Shown: positions 29,992 through 40,410, numbered from the stretch's first letter. The stretch: DNA of 64,000 nucleotides from Thermosipho affectus (GCF_001990485.1 NZ_LBFC01000023.1:56597-120596), one strand, 5' to 3'. Notes: generated by a model from the sequence alone, not told the origin. Numbers and translations are program-made.

Positions 29992-31737
29992 TTGTATAGG
30001 ACGCATAATTGTGGAGAATTAACAATTAAAAATAAAGGAGAAAAAGTAGTACTTGCTGGATGGATAGAGCGTATAAGAGATCTTGGAGGAATAAAATTTA
30101 TAATTTTAAGAGATAGGTATGGGAAAACACAATTGGTGGTAAGTCCCAATTCATCAGCGTATAAAGTTTCTCAGGAGCTAGGTAGGGAATGGGTAATTCA
30201 AGTGAAAGGAAAAGTATTGGAAAGGCCAAATGAAACGAAAACAGACACGCCAACTGGTGAAATAGAAATAGATGTTGAAGAAATAAATGTTTTGTCTAAA
30301 GCAGAGATACCACCATTTTATCCAGGAGAAAAGGTTTCTGAAGATTTAAGGTTAAAGTATAGATATATAGATTTGAGAAATGGTGAAATGCAAAGTAATT
30401 TAATAATTAGACACAAAATGGCGCAAACTGCAAGAAATTTTTTGAATGAACATGGTTTTGTTGAAATTGAAACACCATACTTAACTAAAAGTACTCCCGA
30501 AGGAGCTCGGGACTTTCTTGTGCCTTCTAGACTACAAATGGGAAAATTTTATGCTTTGCCTCAATCACCTCAGTTATTTAAACAGCTTTTAATGGTTTCG
30601 GGTTTTGATAGGTACTATCAATTTGCAAGGTGTTTTAGAGACGAAGATTTAAGAGCAGATAGACAACCTGAGTTTACTCAAATTGACATTGAAATGTCTT
30701 TTATGGAAATGGAAGATATTTTGTGTTTAATGGAAAACTTTGCAAGAGAAGTTTTTAAAAGTGTAGGAATAAGGTTACCGGAAAAGTTTGATAGATTAAC
30801 ATACGATGAAGCAATGGATAAATACGGTAGTGATAAACCAGACAGAAGATATGGAATGGAGCTTGTTGACTTTACAGAATATTTTAAAGAAACAGATTTT
30901 AGGGTAATAAAAAATGTAATAGAAAATGGTGGATACGTTAAAGGATTTATTACAAGTATTCCTATTAGTCGAAAGATAGCATCTGAATTTGAAGAATATG
31001 TAAAGCAATTAGGCTTAGGTGGATTATTGTGGTTTAAAGTTGAAGATAAAATAGTATCACCGACAGCGAAGTTTTTGTTGAAAAATTACGAAAAAATTGT
31101 AGAAAAGTTTAAATTAAAAAAAGAACAAGTGGTATTACTTGCGGCTTATGATGATAAAGAAGTGCTTAATGGTGCACTTGGTTCGTTAAGATTAAAAATT
31201 GGAAAAGAATATTTTAAAGAGTTGGAAGAAGGGTATGATGCACTATGGATATTTGATTTTCCATTTTTAGAATGGGACGATGAGGAAAATCGTTATGTAG
31301 CAAGGCATCATCCATTTACAATGCCTAAAAATTTGGAACAAAAATTAGATGAAATAAAAGCTTATGCATATGATATGATAATTAATGGAATGGAAGTAGG
31401 CGGAGGAAGTATAAGGATACATGATAGTGATATTCAGAAAAAAGTTTTTGAAATAATAGGTTTAACTGAAGAAGAGGCCAACGAAAAATTTGGTTTTTTC
31501 TTAAACGCATTAAATTTCGGAGTTCCACCGCATGGAGGAATAGCATTTGGTTTTGACAGGATGGTTTCAATTGCTGCTGGTGTTAATTCAATAAGAGATG
31601 TTATTGCATTTCCAAAGACTACAAGTGGGACATGTCAACTTACAGGTGCACCGTCATTTGTTGAAGAAAAACAATTAAAGGAATTGTCAATTGAAATTCA
31701 TAAAGGAGGTATAGAAAATGAGGAGCACGAAGGTTGA
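29992..31737 (+). CDS. aspS: Aspartyl-tRNA synthetase
   Basis: Class II aminoacyl-tRNA synthetase, 581 residues. N-terminal OB fold ([35 protein letters not shown]), class II motif 2 ([20 protein letters not shown]), a bacterial GAD insertion domain, and motif 3 (FGFDRMV). The TTG at 29992 is proposed because homologues begin at the RTHxCGEL segment and AGGTGAGG precedes it; longer in-frame starts (29959, 29983) reach into the transaldolase gene. The start is the uncertain part. Confidence 0.93.
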   Translation: MYRTHNCGELTIKNKGEKVVLAGWIERIRDLGGIKFIILRDRYGKTQLVVSPNSSAYKVSQELGREWVIQVKGKVLERPNETKTDTPTGEIEIDVEEINVLSKAEIPPFYPGEKVSEDLRLKYRYIDLRNGEMQSNLIIRHKMAQTARNFLNEHGFVEIETPYLTKSTPEGARDFLVPSRLQMGKFYALPQSPQLFKQLLMVSGFDRYYQFARCFRDEDLRADRQPEFTQIDIEMSFMEMEDILCLMENFAREVFKSVGIRLPEKFDRLTYDEAMDKYGSDKPDRRYGMELVDFTEYFKETDFRVIKNVIENGGYVKGFITSIPISRKIASEFEEYVKQLGLGGLLWFKVEDKIVSPTAKFLLKNYEKIVEKFKLKKEQVVLLAAYDDKEVLNGALGSLRLKIGKEYFKELEEGYDALWIFDFPFLEWDDEENRYVARHHPFTMPKNLEQKLDEIKAYAYDMIINGMEVGGGSIRIHDSDIQKKVFEIIGLTEEEANEKFGFFLNALNFGVPPHGGIAFGFDRMVSIAAGVNSIRDVIAFPKTTSGTCQLTGAPSFVEEKQLKELSIEIHKGGIENEEHEG

Positions 31738-32050
31738 ATTTTCAAATGAAGAAAAGGCATTAATTGCTAAAGTATATGGAGATATTGATGCATATCATTC
31801 GGCAGATATAAAGAAGGAAATTAGAGAAAAAATGATTTCATCAGATAAAGAAAAGATTATCATTGATCTTTCTGAAGTAAATTACATAGATAGTGCAGGT
31901 TTGGGGAGCTTGGTTGCAATTTTAAAAGATGCAAGAATGAATAATAAATTGTTGTATTTAATGTCTCCAAAACAGTCTGTTATGAGAGTTTTTGAAATGA
32001 CAAGATTAGATAAGGTATTTAATATTATTTCAAGTATTGAAGAAATTTAG
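31718..32050 (+). CDS. STAS domain anti-sigma factor antagonist
   Basis: 110-residue SpoIIAA/RsbV-like protein. The phosphorylatable serine is in [13 protein letters not shown] (Ser 59). Such proteins are switched by a serine kinase and PP2C phosphatase, releasing a sigma factor or acting on another output; neither partner gene is adjacent. It overlaps the aspS end by 20 bases, with the RBS AAAGGAGG inside aspS. Confidence 0.88.
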   Translation: MRSTKVEFSNEEKALIAKVYGDIDAYHSADIKKEIREKMISSDKEKIIIDLSEVNYIDSAGLGSLVAILKDARMNNKLLYLMSPKQSVMRVFEMTRLDKVFNIISSIEEI

Positions 32051-32058
32051 GTGATAGA

Positions 32059-32727
32059 ATGCCATGTAGAATAGCAATAGATGGACCAGCTGGTTCTGGA
32101 AAGACGACTATTGCAAAATTACTTGCGAAAACTTTAGGTATCTTTTACTTGGATACTGGGGCTATGTATAGAATTGTTGGATTGTATTTGGAGAAAAGTG
32201 ATGTTAGTAATGATGAAGAAATAGAAAACAAATTAAAAGAATTAAAGTTATCTTTTTCGGATGGAGATTTTTTTCTTAATGGAAAAAAAGTTGGTGATGA
32301 AATTAGAACACCTGATGTTGGAATTTATGCCTCTAAATATGCTAAAAACGAAATTGTAAGAAGATATCTTACAAAGCTTCAAAGAGAGATTGCGGAAAAT
32401 GAAAATATAGTAGTGGAAGGAAGAGATATTGGAACTGTTGTTTTACCAGATGCAGAAGTAAAGATATTTCTTGTTGCCACACAAGAAGCTAGAGCGAAAA
32501 GAAGGTTTAAGGAGTTGACAGAAAAGGGAGTAAAAGTAACATACGAGCAGGTGTTAAATGAAATAAAATTAAGAGATAAACAAGACTCTGAAAGGAATGT
32601 TGCACCTTTGAGAAAGGCCAAAGATGCTATATTAATAGATTCAACGAAGTTTTCCATTGAAGAAGTAGTTCAAAAGATATTAGAGGTGGTTAAAGAAAAA
32701 TGCAAATTATTGTGGCAAAGGGAGTAG
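32059..32727 (+). CDS. cmk: Cytidylate kinase
   Basis: Phosphorylates CMP and dCMP. P-loop IDGPAGSGKTTIAKLLAK at the N-terminus, YLDTGAMYR nucleotide-binding segment, VVEGRDIGTVVLPDAEVKIF and RDKQDSERNVAPL lid region. 222 residues is normal. Its 3' end overlaps the ispH-S1 gene by 28 bases; cmk next to an IspH-S1 fusion and der is a recurring arrangement in Firmicutes and Thermotogales. Confidence 0.94.
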   Translation: MPCRIAIDGPAGSGKTTIAKLLAKTLGIFYLDTGAMYRIVGLYLEKSDVSNDEEIENKLKELKLSFSDGDFFLNGKKVGDEIRTPDVGIYASKYAKNEIVRRYLTKLQREIAENENIVVEGRDIGTVVLPDAEVKIFLVATQEARAKRRFKELTEKGVKVTYEQVLNEIKLRDKQDSERNVAPLRKAKDAILIDSTKFSIEEVVQKILEVVKEKCKLLWQRE

Positions 32728-35132
32728 GTTTTTGTTTTGGAGTAGAATACGCAGTAAATAGGGCCAAGACTCTTTTAAAGAGTGGCGTAAGTGTCTGGAC
32801 GGATGATGATATAGTTCACAACAAATTTGTTATGAAAGAATTAAATGATTTGGGTTTGTCAAAAACTTCTGGAGATGTTTTTTTAGTTAGAGCACATGGA
32901 CTACCCAAATATGAGATTGAAAAATTAAATAAAAAGTACAAAATAGAAGATCTTACGTGTAGGATTGTTAAAAATTTATTTAAAACTGTTTCAAAGTTGG
33001 AAGAAGAGGGGTATAAACTGGTTGTTTTTGGGAAAAAAGAACATCCAGAGATGAAGGCGCTAAAGAGTTATTGTACTGATGCTATCATTACAAAGGAGCC
33101 TGTAATGGTTGTAGGAAAGAGAATAGCTGTTGCAAGCCAAACTACCATGTCATATTCAGATTTTAATCTTTTTGCGGAAAAAGTAAAAGAAATGTCTAAG
33201 TTTGAAGAGTTTAAAGTAATAAATAGTATATGTAATATAACATATGATAGAGAGATTGAAACGCAACAATTATCAAAAATTGTGGATTTGATGGTTATTG
33301 TTGGTGGAAAACACAGTTCTAATACAACTAAGCTTTATAAAATTGCTAAAAAATATACCAATGCTATTCATATTGAATTTCCTGAAGAGATAGAATTTAT
33401 ACCCAAGGGGGTTAAAAAAGTTGGAATAATAAGTGGTACATCTACACCAAAAGAGTTAGTTGATAAAGTGGTAGAGAGATTAAAAATATTAGGAGGGATG
33501 CTGCAAATGGATGGAAATTTTGAAAAACTTTTAGAAGAGTATTTGTACACAGATGTTAGAAGGGGAGAAAAGGTAGAAGCAACTGTTTTAAGAAAAAGTG
33601 ATACTGAACTTTTTGTAGATTTTGGTTGGAAAGGTGAAGGGATTGTAAATTCTAATGAACTTGTAAAAGATTTGGAAGAATATAATATTGGTGATAAAAT
33701 CACATTATTATTGTTAAAAAAAGATGAAGAAAATGGTACAGCATATTTATCAGAGAAGAGAATCTATTTGAAACAAATTAGAAGAATTTTAAAGGAAAAG
33801 TTTGAAAAAGGCGAAAAAGTTACAGGAAAGATTATCTCAAAAGTTAAAGGAGGATATAAGGTATTAATTGATAATGTTTTAGAAGCATTTTTACCAAAGA
33901 GTGAATCTATGATATTTGATGATAATATACCTGAATACAAATGTGAGTTTAAGATTATAAAATTTGAAGATAAAAGAAGATTAAATGTTGTACTTTCAAG
34001 AAAGGTATTAGTGGAAGAACAAGTGAAAAAATTTTTCAATGAGAGAAAAAATGGAGATATTGTTGAAGGTATAGTGAAAAAAATTGAAAAGTTTGGAGCG
34101 TTTATTAGAATTAGCGAAGGTATTGAAGGATTATTGCCAAATTCGGAAATTTCTTATGATAATGAAGTAAATGCTTATGATGTATTAAGTGAAGGGCAAA
34201 GTGTTAAATTATATTTAAAAGAAATTGTTCCGGAAAGAAAAAAGATAATCTTGAGTTTAAAGGAATTACTTCCAAATCCGTGGAATAGTGTTGAGAGAAA
34301 GTATAAAGTAGGAGAAGTGGTTAGTGGGAAAGTGAAGAAGATAATGCCATATGGGTTTTTTGTAAATCTTGAACCAGGTATTGATGGATTTGTCCATATT
34401 GATGATGTATTTTGGGGAAGAAGAGGAAATTTAAAAGAGTTAATTTCTGAAGGAGATTTTGTAAAATTAGTTGTAAAAGAGGTGGATAAAGAAAACAAGA
34501 GAATAAAGTTAAGTTATAAAGAAGTAAAGGGAGATCCATGGGAAAATATTGAGGAAAAATATCCAGTTGGAAATGTTGTGACTGGTGTTGTTAGAGTTAT
34601 TTTTGAGAAAGGAATAATAATAGATATTGAAGAAGGAGTAAGTGGATATTGTCCTATTTCGGAAATCTCGTGGAAATACATAAGAACTCCAAATGAAGTC
34701 GTAGCCGAAGGTGAAAAAGTAAAGGCCGTTGTGACAGAACTTGATAAAGAGAATAGAAAAATAAAATTAAGCGTAAAAAGGGTGGAACAAAATCCGTGGA
34801 AACTGTTCAAAAAAAACTACAAAGTAGGAGATGTGGTAAAAATTAAATTAACGAAGGAATTGAAAAAAGGGTATATTGGTGTTATTGAAAATGTTGAAAT
34901 TTACATTCCAAAGTCGGATGTGGATTCAACTGTCAATATAGGAGATGAATTAGAAGTAAAGATTATTGGTATTAAGGAAGACGGAGAAATTTTAAGGATT
35001 ATTGCAAGCGAGAAAGAAAAAGTAAGTGAGTCTTTAATAGAAGAAATAAACAATGAAGCTGAGAAGGAAAGATTTAGTTCCATTGAAAGGAAGGTAAAAA
35101 ATGGCAACAGTTTTGATAGTAGGGAAGAGTAA
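32700..35132 (+). CDS. ispH: IspH (HMBPP reductase)-ribosomal protein S1 fusion
   Basis: 810 residues. Residues 1 to ~270 are 4-hydroxy-3-methylbut-2-enyl diphosphate reductase, last step of the MEP isoprenoid pathway, with three cluster cysteines (GFCFGV, DLTCRIVKN, SICNITYDRE) plus DDIVHNKFV, VRAHGLP, ASQTTMS and SSNTTKLY. The usual TCP is TCR. From ~280 to the end are six S1 repeats, e.g. GIVKKIEKFGAFIRI, GKVKKIMPYGFFVNL and GVVRVIFEKGIIIDI; the first, second and sixth are degenerate. The S1 part probably supplies ribosomal protein S1/RNA-binding function. Start overlaps cmk, end overlaps der. Confidence 0.92.
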   Translation: MQIIVAKGVGFCFGVEYAVNRAKTLLKSGVSVWTDDDIVHNKFVMKELNDLGLSKTSGDVFLVRAHGLPKYEIEKLNKKYKIEDLTCRIVKNLFKTVSKLEEEGYKLVVFGKKEHPEMKALKSYCTDAIITKEPVMVVGKRIAVASQTTMSYSDFNLFAEKVKEMSKFEEFKVINSICNITYDREIETQQLSKIVDLMVIVGGKHSSNTTKLYKIAKKYTNAIHIEFPEEIEFIPKGVKKVGIISGTSTPKELVDKVVERLKILGGMLQMDGNFEKLLEEYLYTDVRRGEKVEATVLRKSDTELFVDFGWKGEGIVNSNELVKDLEEYNIGDKITLLLLKKDEENGTAYLSEKRIYLKQIRRILKEKFEKGEKVTGKIISKVKGGYKVLIDNVLEAFLPKSESMIFDDNIPEYKCEFKIIKFEDKRRLNVVLSRKVLVEEQVKKFFNERKNGDIVEGIVKKIEKFGAFIRISEGIEGLLPNSEISYDNEVNAYDVLSEGQSVKLYLKEIVPERKKIILSLKELLPNPWNSVERKYKVGEVVSGKVKKIMPYGFFVNLEPGIDGFVHIDDVFWGRRGNLKELISEGDFVKLVVKEVDKENKRIKLSYKEVKGDPWENIEEKYPVGNVVTGVVRVIFEKGIIIDIEEGVSGYCPISEISWKYIRTPNEVVAEGEKVKAVVTELDKENRKIKLSVKRVEQNPWKLFKKNYKVGDVVKIKLTKELKKGYIGVIENVEIYIPKSDVDSTVNIGDELEVKIIGIKEDGEILRIIASEKEKVSESLIEEINNEAEKERFSSIERKVKNGNSFDSREE

Positions 35133-36417
35133 TGTTGGAAAATCAACGCTTTTTAATAAATTAATAGGTAGGAAAAAATCAATTGTAGATAATAAAGAAG
35201 GTGTTACAAGAGATGCGGTTAGTGACCGCGTCTCTTATTTTGGAAAATATTTTAGATTAATAGATACGTGTGGAATTTTCGAGAGACCAGAAGATATCAT
35301 ATCTTCTAAGTTAAAAAATTTAACTTTGGATATGTTGAAAGAAGGAGATCTCGTTTTGTTTGTGCTTGATGGAAAAAATGGATTAACCTCTGAAGACTAT
35401 CATCTTGCGGATTTTTTGAGAAAATCAAATTCTGATGTATTGTTGGTGGTTAATAAATCTGAAAATGGAAAAAAAGTTTTGGTAAATTTATCGGATTTTT
35501 ATAGCTTAGGATTTGGTGAACCAATATTTGTTTCAGCAGAACAAGGAAAAAATATCGATAATTTAGTTGAAAAAATCATTGAGAAGTTGGAAGAAAAAGG
35601 AAAAAATTTAAGTGAAGAAGATAATAATAATGATTCTATAATTAGGGTAGCGTTAATTGGAAGACCAAATGCGGGAAAATCAACATTATTTAATAGTATA
35701 TTAAACAAAGAAAGAGTACTTGTTACTCCTATACCTGGTACAACAAGAGATGCAATTGATGAGTTAATAGAATTTAATGGCCAAAAATATCTATTTATTG
35801 ATACAGCGGGGTTAAGAAGAAAATCTAGAGTTGAATACAAAAGTATTGATATGTACAGTAATGTGCGGGCTATAAGAAGTGTTGAATTAGCCGATGTTGT
35901 TGTGTTAGTTATAGATGCCATCGAAGGTATCACACACCAAGATCAAAGAATAGCAGGGATTGCTGAAAATAGAGGAAAGGCAACTGTTGTTGTTTTTAAT
36001 AAGATAGATCTTGTGAAGAATTTTAATTTTAGAAAAACAGAGTTTATTGAACATTTTAATGAAAAGTTATATTTTATTAATTATAGTCCTGTGGTATTTG
36101 TAAGTGCTGCAAAAAACAAAGGAATAAAAAAATTAATAGACGCAATTAATGAAGCATATACTTCGTTAAATTACAGAGTTAATACAAGTGCGGTAAATGC
36201 TGCTATACAGAGAATGGTTATGTTTTCACCACCACCAAGAGGTTTAAAGATATTTTATGGTGTGCAGGTAGACGTAAGACCTCCAACATTCTTATTTTTT
36301 ACAAATGGGAAAAAAGTTCCAGAATTTTATCAAAATAGTATTAGAAATACTATTCGCGAGAATGTCTATCCTTTCAATGGGGCACCTATATTTTTGAAAT
36401 TCAAAAATAGACATTAG
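35101..36417 (+). CDS. der: Ribosome biogenesis GTPase Der (EngA)
   Basis: 438-residue tandem GTPase acting in 50S subunit assembly. First G domain: P-loop GKSNVGKSTLFNKL (GRPNVGKS is usual), DTCGIF as G3 (Ala to Cys), NKSE as G4. Second G domain: GRPNAGKSTLFN, DTAGLRRKSR, NKIDLV. C-terminal KH-like domain ends with FLKFKNRH. It starts inside the end of the ispH-S1 gene. Confidence 0.95.
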   Translation: MATVLIVGKSNVGKSTLFNKLIGRKKSIVDNKEGVTRDAVSDRVSYFGKYFRLIDTCGIFERPEDIISSKLKNLTLDMLKEGDLVLFVLDGKNGLTSEDYHLADFLRKSNSDVLLVVNKSENGKKVLVNLSDFYSLGFGEPIFVSAEQGKNIDNLVEKIIEKLEEKGKNLSEEDNNNDSIIRVALIGRPNAGKSTLFNSILNKERVLVTPIPGTTRDAIDELIEFNGQKYLFIDTAGLRRKSRVEYKSIDMYSNVRAIRSVELADVVVLVIDAIEGITHQDQRIAGIAENRGKATVVVFNKIDLVKNFNFRKTEFIEHFNEKLYFINYSPVVFVSAAKNKGIKKLIDAINEAYTSLNYRVNTSAVNAAIQRMVMFSPPPRGLKIFYGVQVDVRPPTFLFFTNGKKVPEFYQNSIRNTIRENVYPFNGAPIFLKFKNRH

Positions 36418-36427
36418 GGGGGATATT

Positions 36428-37486
36428 ATGAAGAAGATTATATTACTTGGAATTTTATTATCTATAAGTGTGTTTTCTTTTAAGGTTATAATGGTAACGG
36501 ATATTGGGGGATTAGGAGATGGATCTTTTATGGATGGAACTTGGTCTGGTATTGTTAAAGCGTGTGAGGAGCTTGGCATTGAGTATGAAGTTATACAGTC
36601 AAAGGAACAAGGAGATTACGTAAGTAATTTAAGTAAGGCAGCAGAACAAGCAGATGTAGTTTTCGCTGTAGGTTATTTAATGTCTGATGCGTTTTATAAA
36701 GTTGCGCAACAGTATCCTGAAACATATTTTGTTGGAATAGATTTTGATAACGGTACAGAACTTTCAAATGTTATGACATTTACATTTAAAGAACAAGAGG
36801 GTAGTTTTTTAACTGGATATCTTGCTGCTGGAATGACAAGAACTGGAAAAGTTGCGATTATTGGTGGAATTCCTATTCCACCTGTGAAGAGATATGAAAT
36901 TGGATTTAGGGCGGGAGTTAAAGCATTCAATCAAATTCATAACACAAATGTTGAAGTGAAGGTTGTGTATGCAAATTCATTCACAGATCCAAAAAAAGGA
37001 AAAGAATTGGCGCAGGCATTAATTAGTGAAAAAGTAGATATTATTCAACAAGCTTGTGGAGGAACCGCATTAGGAATTATTGAAGCAGTCAAAGAAGAGG
37101 ATCAAAAATTAGTAAAATCGGATAATTTAAAAGACTTGATTGATTATTTCTACGAAAATGGCGGTTATTTTATGTTAGGTGGTGATGTTGAGCAAGAGCC
37201 ACAAGCACCTGGCTATATTTTGGCAAGTGCTATTAAAAGGGTTGATGTTGCAAGTTATTTAGCTGTTAAAATGGCGTATAATGGAGAATGGGCGCCTGGA
37301 AATACGGAATTGGGAATAAAAGAAAATGGTGAAGGAATTAGCAATATGATATTTACCAAAGGGATAGTTCCTGATAGTTTGATTTGTGAGATAGAATATC
37401 TAATAATTTTAATAAAAAAAGAAGAATTTATAATTCCATCATCTGAAGAAGAGCTTAATGGAATGAAAATAAAAATTAAGTTTTAA
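36428..37486 (+). CDS. BMP family (BmpA/PnrA-like) substrate-binding protein
   Basis: 352-residue periplasmic binding protein of the basic membrane protein family, which commonly binds nucleosides for ABC import. A signal peptide occupies residues 1-18 (KKIILLGILLSISVFS), with no lipobox cysteine, so it is probably soluble or uncleaved. Family motifs: TDIGGLGDGSFMDGTW, DVVFAVGYLMSDAF, GIDFDN and FKEQEGSFLTGYLAAGM. No permease or ATPase follows; instead a membrane-anchored binding-fold protein and an HD-GYP gene do, hinting at sensing rather than transport. Confidence 0.87.
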   Translation: MKKIILLGILLSISVFSFKVIMVTDIGGLGDGSFMDGTWSGIVKACEELGIEYEVIQSKEQGDYVSNLSKAAEQADVVFAVGYLMSDAFYKVAQQYPETYFVGIDFDNGTELSNVMTFTFKEQEGSFLTGYLAAGMTRTGKVAIIGGIPIPPVKRYEIGFRAGVKAFNQIHNTNVEVKVVYANSFTDPKKGKELAQALISEKVDIIQQACGGTALGIIEAVKEEDQKLVKSDNLKDLIDYFYENGGYFMLGGDVEQEPQAPGYILASAIKRVDVASYLAVKMAYNGEWAPGNTELGIKENGEGISNMIFTKGIVPDSLICEIEYLIILIKKEEFIIPSSEEELNGMKIKIKF

Positions 37487-37497
37487 ACGGTGATAAA

Positions 37498-38439
37498 ATG
37501 TTAAAAAAAATGAGTTTTTGGTTTTGGTTTATAATTATTGTTGTAATGATAATTTTTCAATTTTTGTATTGGTATTTTTTTAAGGGAAATTCTTATGCAT
37601 TTTTTTATTCTTTAAAGAATGCATCACACGAGATTATTACACAACAATATAGGCCTTTAAATTTATATCCCTTAAATGAAGATGCACTATTTAAAAATAC
37701 TTTAAGGTATATAAAATCAAAGGGATTAAATATTATAGTTGGGCCTAATTTTAGTGCTACTGGATTTAGGATATTCAAATTTTTAGAAGATTACGATCTT
37801 GTTGCAATTTCTCCAAGTATAACATCAACTAAATTGTTAATGAGTACTAATAGAATTCTTTCAATAGTTCCTACTAATGAGTTTCAAATAAATGTAATTA
37901 TAAAATTTTTGAAGTATAATGCATCAAAAAATGTTTTACTGATATTAGATCCATTTAACAAAGAATATTCAAGGGAATTTTTAAAAATTTTAAAAGAGTT
38001 TAATGGAGAATATGCGTATTTTTATTCCGTTGAGACTTTTTCTAAAGATGTGAGTAAATACGATTCAATTGTAATTACGCTTGAACCTAAAGGTGCTATC
38101 GATTTTCTAAGTTATTTTGCTCCTGATTTTAGAGGAATAATTGTAGCATCTGATGCCGCAATTGATGAGGGATTGGATAGTTTGCCGGATTTAAAAAATT
38201 TATACGTTGTAACTTTTGGGTTTAAAAGTTACAATTGGTCAAATGAAGCCATTTATACAATATTTAGAATGCTTTCAAAGCATAAGTTTATTTCTACCAA
38301 CCAATTTGTTAATTTTTATTTGGGACATGAAATTGGTAGAGGAATGTATTTTAACGATGAAGGATTTATCGAAAAAAATATTAGTATAGTAAATTTTTCA
38401 AAGTATAGAAAGGAGAGTTTAATATTTGAAGGTAAATAG
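37498..38439 (+). CDS. Membrane-anchored periplasmic-binding-fold protein, function unknown
   Basis: 313 residues. One N-terminal transmembrane helix (FWFWFIIIVVMIIFQFLYWYF) followed by an extracytoplasmic domain that looks like a type I periplasmic-binding (amino-acid/branched-chain) fold: NIIVGPNFSATGFRIFKFL, VAISPSITSTKLL, NVLLILDPFNKEYSREFLKIL. There is no cytoplasmic signalling domain. It is coupled to the following HD-GYP gene (overlap 14 bases), so the pair may form a two-piece sensor. This is inference from context. Confidence 0.65.
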   Translation: MLKKMSFWFWFIIIVVMIIFQFLYWYFFKGNSYAFFYSLKNASHEIITQQYRPLNLYPLNEDALFKNTLRYIKSKGLNIIVGPNFSATGFRIFKFLEDYDLVAISPSITSTKLLMSTNRILSIVPTNEFQINVIIKFLKYNASKNVLLILDPFNKEYSREFLKILKEFNGEYAYFYSVETFSKDVSKYDSIVITLEPKGAIDFLSYFAPDFRGIIVASDAAIDEGLDSLPDLKNLYVVTFGFKSYNWSNEAIYTIFRMLSKHKFISTNQFVNFYLGHEIGRGMYFNDEGFIEKNISIVNFSKYRKESLIFEGK

Positions 38440-39838
38440 GAGATTATTATTTTTATTCTATTTTATATTGTTGATTTTATTGGTTATAACGCTTAATTAC
38501 TATTTAAAGGTAACTTTAAAAGATTCTAGTAAGGTGTTTACGAAATATTTTGATAATTTATTACTAAACAAACAATTTTTAGTCGCAAAGTTGGATGATA
38601 GTTTTTTTGACAAAGAATCAAATAAAAATTTGAAAGGAATATTAACTGAGGGACCAAATAAATATATTAAAGGAATATATTTTAGAATTGATACGTTAAA
38701 GTATGTGAAAAAACATGGAAAGCAGTATTTTTTGTATGAAATTCCATTGAACTTGTTTAATTTAAGTGAACTCTCTATTAAATATTATGATATTATTGCT
38801 GAGGATAAGGTTGTTTATTCGTCGGAACCTTTAAAAATTGGAAGCAAATATAAAAAATCATTTTTTGAAGAATTTTCAAAATCAAGTTATGGATTTACTT
38901 TTGTAGTAGGGTATAAGGCAGCTTTTGTTATAAAGTTGAATTTGTTTGTGACAATGATTTTTACCGTTGGTTTTGTATTGTTTTATTATTTATTTTATAT
39001 TGAAAAGGGAGAAACTGAGAAAATGGAAAATGTTATAAAGAATTTGAATATGGAATTAGAGAAGATATATGAAAGTTTTAAAAAGCATAAAAGGCTATAT
39101 GAGTTTGGTAGTTCTCCTACTAATTTAGAAAGTGTTAGTAAATTACAAAAAACTATTAAAAGTATTTTTGAAGAGTTTAGAAAGATATTTAGTGAATATG
39201 AAAGAACTGCAGAAATTTTAGAATCCACAATGGCAGAACTTGAGGAAACTAATGCAGAATTGATGGAAAAGAATCTTCAAATTATTTCAGCTCTTGCCGA
39301 GGCTGTTGAAATAAAAGATTCAGTTACTGGAAATCATTCAAGAAATGTTATGGATTTTTCCTTACTTTTGGCAGATAAAATGGGAATTAAAGAGCCTGCG
39401 GAAATTGAAGCAATAAAATATGGGGCGATTTTACATGATATAGGTAAGATAGGTATCCCCGAGCATATATTAAATAAACCTTGAAAATTGAATGATGAAG
39501 AATTTGAAATAATGAAAAAACACACAGTTTATGGTGAAAAAATAATTAAAACTATACCAGGTTGGTCTCTTGTTGGTGATGTAATTAGACATCATCACGA
39601 AAATTGGGATGGGAGTGGTTATCCCGACGGATTAAAAGGGCAAGAGATTAGTTTGCGAGCTCAAATAGTATCGATTGTGGATGTTTTTGTTGCTCTTACC
39701 GAAGATAGACCATATAGAAAGGGGCTTTCAGTTGAAAAATCTTTGAGTATAATGAAGGATATGGTTGGAGTTAAGTTTTCATCGGAGTTGTTTGTACAAT
39801 TTTTAGAAGTTTTAAAAGAAAGAGGATATATAAGTTGA
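38426..39838 (+). pseudogene. Membrane HD-GYP phosphodiesterase gene interrupted by one in-frame TGA
   Basis: A single frame of 471 codons with one TGA at 39482-39484. First part (352 residues): TM helix, extracytoplasmic domain of ~130 residues, second TM (FVTMIFTVGFVLFYYLFYI), coiled coil (residues ~190-290), and the HD half of the domain (HDIGKIGIPEHILNKP). After the stop the same frame resumes KLNDEEFEIMKKH and contains the GYP half (HHHENWDGSGYPDGLKG). The stop stands where HD-GYP proteins have Gly (ILNKPGKL), so a single GGA to TGA change explains it. The HD and GYP halves would be separated, so it is inactive unless read through. TTG start; AAGGAGAG upstream. Confidence 0.85.
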
Positions 39839-39863
39839 TAAATAATTAAATTTATGATAACAT
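39835..39863 (+). promoter_or_regulatory. Putative rpmH-rnpA-yidC operon promoter
   Basis: TTGATA (39835-39840), 17-base spacer ending TGA, TAACAT (39858-39863), giving an extended -10, 35 bases before rpmH. The -35 overlaps the last codons of the HD-GYP gene. Confidence 0.55.
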
Positions 39864-39898
39864 ATAAAAGGACAAAATTTAGAAAAGGAGGATAGTAT

Positions 39899-40033
39899 AT
39901 GAAGAGGACATATCAACCATCGAGGATTAAGAGAAAAAGAACACACGGGTTTTTAGCGAGAAAAAAGACTGCAGGTGGAAGAAGGGTGTTAAAGAACAGA
40001 AGAAGAAAAGGAAGATGGAGATTAACAGTATAA
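39899..40033 (+). CDS. rpmH: Ribosomal protein L34
   Basis: 44-residue, Arg/Lys-rich protein beginning [20 protein letters not shown] and ending GRWRLTV; a near-perfect L34. AAAGGAGG precedes the ATG. Opens the rpmH-rnpA-yidD-yidC-jag cluster that in many bacteria lies near the replication origin. Its last 19 bases overlap rnpA. Confidence 0.97.
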   Translation: MKRTYQPSRIKRKRTHGFLARKKTAGGRRVLKNRRRKGRWRLTV

Positions 40034-40410
40034 GTAAAAACACCTTTAAAAAACATGAACGCTTGAAGCTCAGGAAAGATTTTAAAAATATATTTGAAAA
40101 TGGCAAAAGCATACAAAATAGTTATCTTGTGATTTTATATGTAAATAATGGTCTAGATTATAGTAGATATGGTTTTTCAATTAAAAAAAAGTTTGGTAAA
40201 GCCGTGAAAAGGAATAGATTGAAAAGATGGTTACGTGAGATTATAAGAAATAATAAAGGGATTATTCCAAAAGGATTCGATTATTTAATAATTGCTAGGA
40301 AACATCTTTCGAAAGATTTTGACAATATATTATTTACAGAATTAAAAGATGAATTGTTAAAATTATTTGTGAGGATTAATGATGAAAAAAATAGTAATGT
40401 TAGTGATTAG
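40015..40410 (+). CDS. rnpA: Ribonuclease P protein component
   Basis: 131-residue basic protein that binds RNase P RNA to mature tRNA 5' ends. Contains the RNR signature [15 protein letters not shown] and [13 protein letters not shown]. The ATG at 40015 lies inside the rpmH gene with AAAAGGAA just upstream, so the genes overlap by 19 bases in different frames. A later start (TTG before KLRKDF) would remove the first 17 residues. Confidence 0.93.
   Translation: MEINSISKNTFKKHERLKLRKDFKNIFENGKSIQNSYLVILYVNNGLDYSRYGFSIKKKFGKAVKRNRLKRWLREIIRNNKGIIPKGFDYLIIARKHLSKDFDNILFTELKDELLKLFVRINDEKNSNVSD

Noticed and set aside
35499..35933. 144-codon minus-strand open frame
   Set aside because: Antisense to der GTPase motifs; shadow frame.
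39482..39484. TGA as selenocysteine codon
   Set aside because: The residue expected there in HD-GYP proteins is Gly, not Cys, and no SECIS-like hairpin directly follows.
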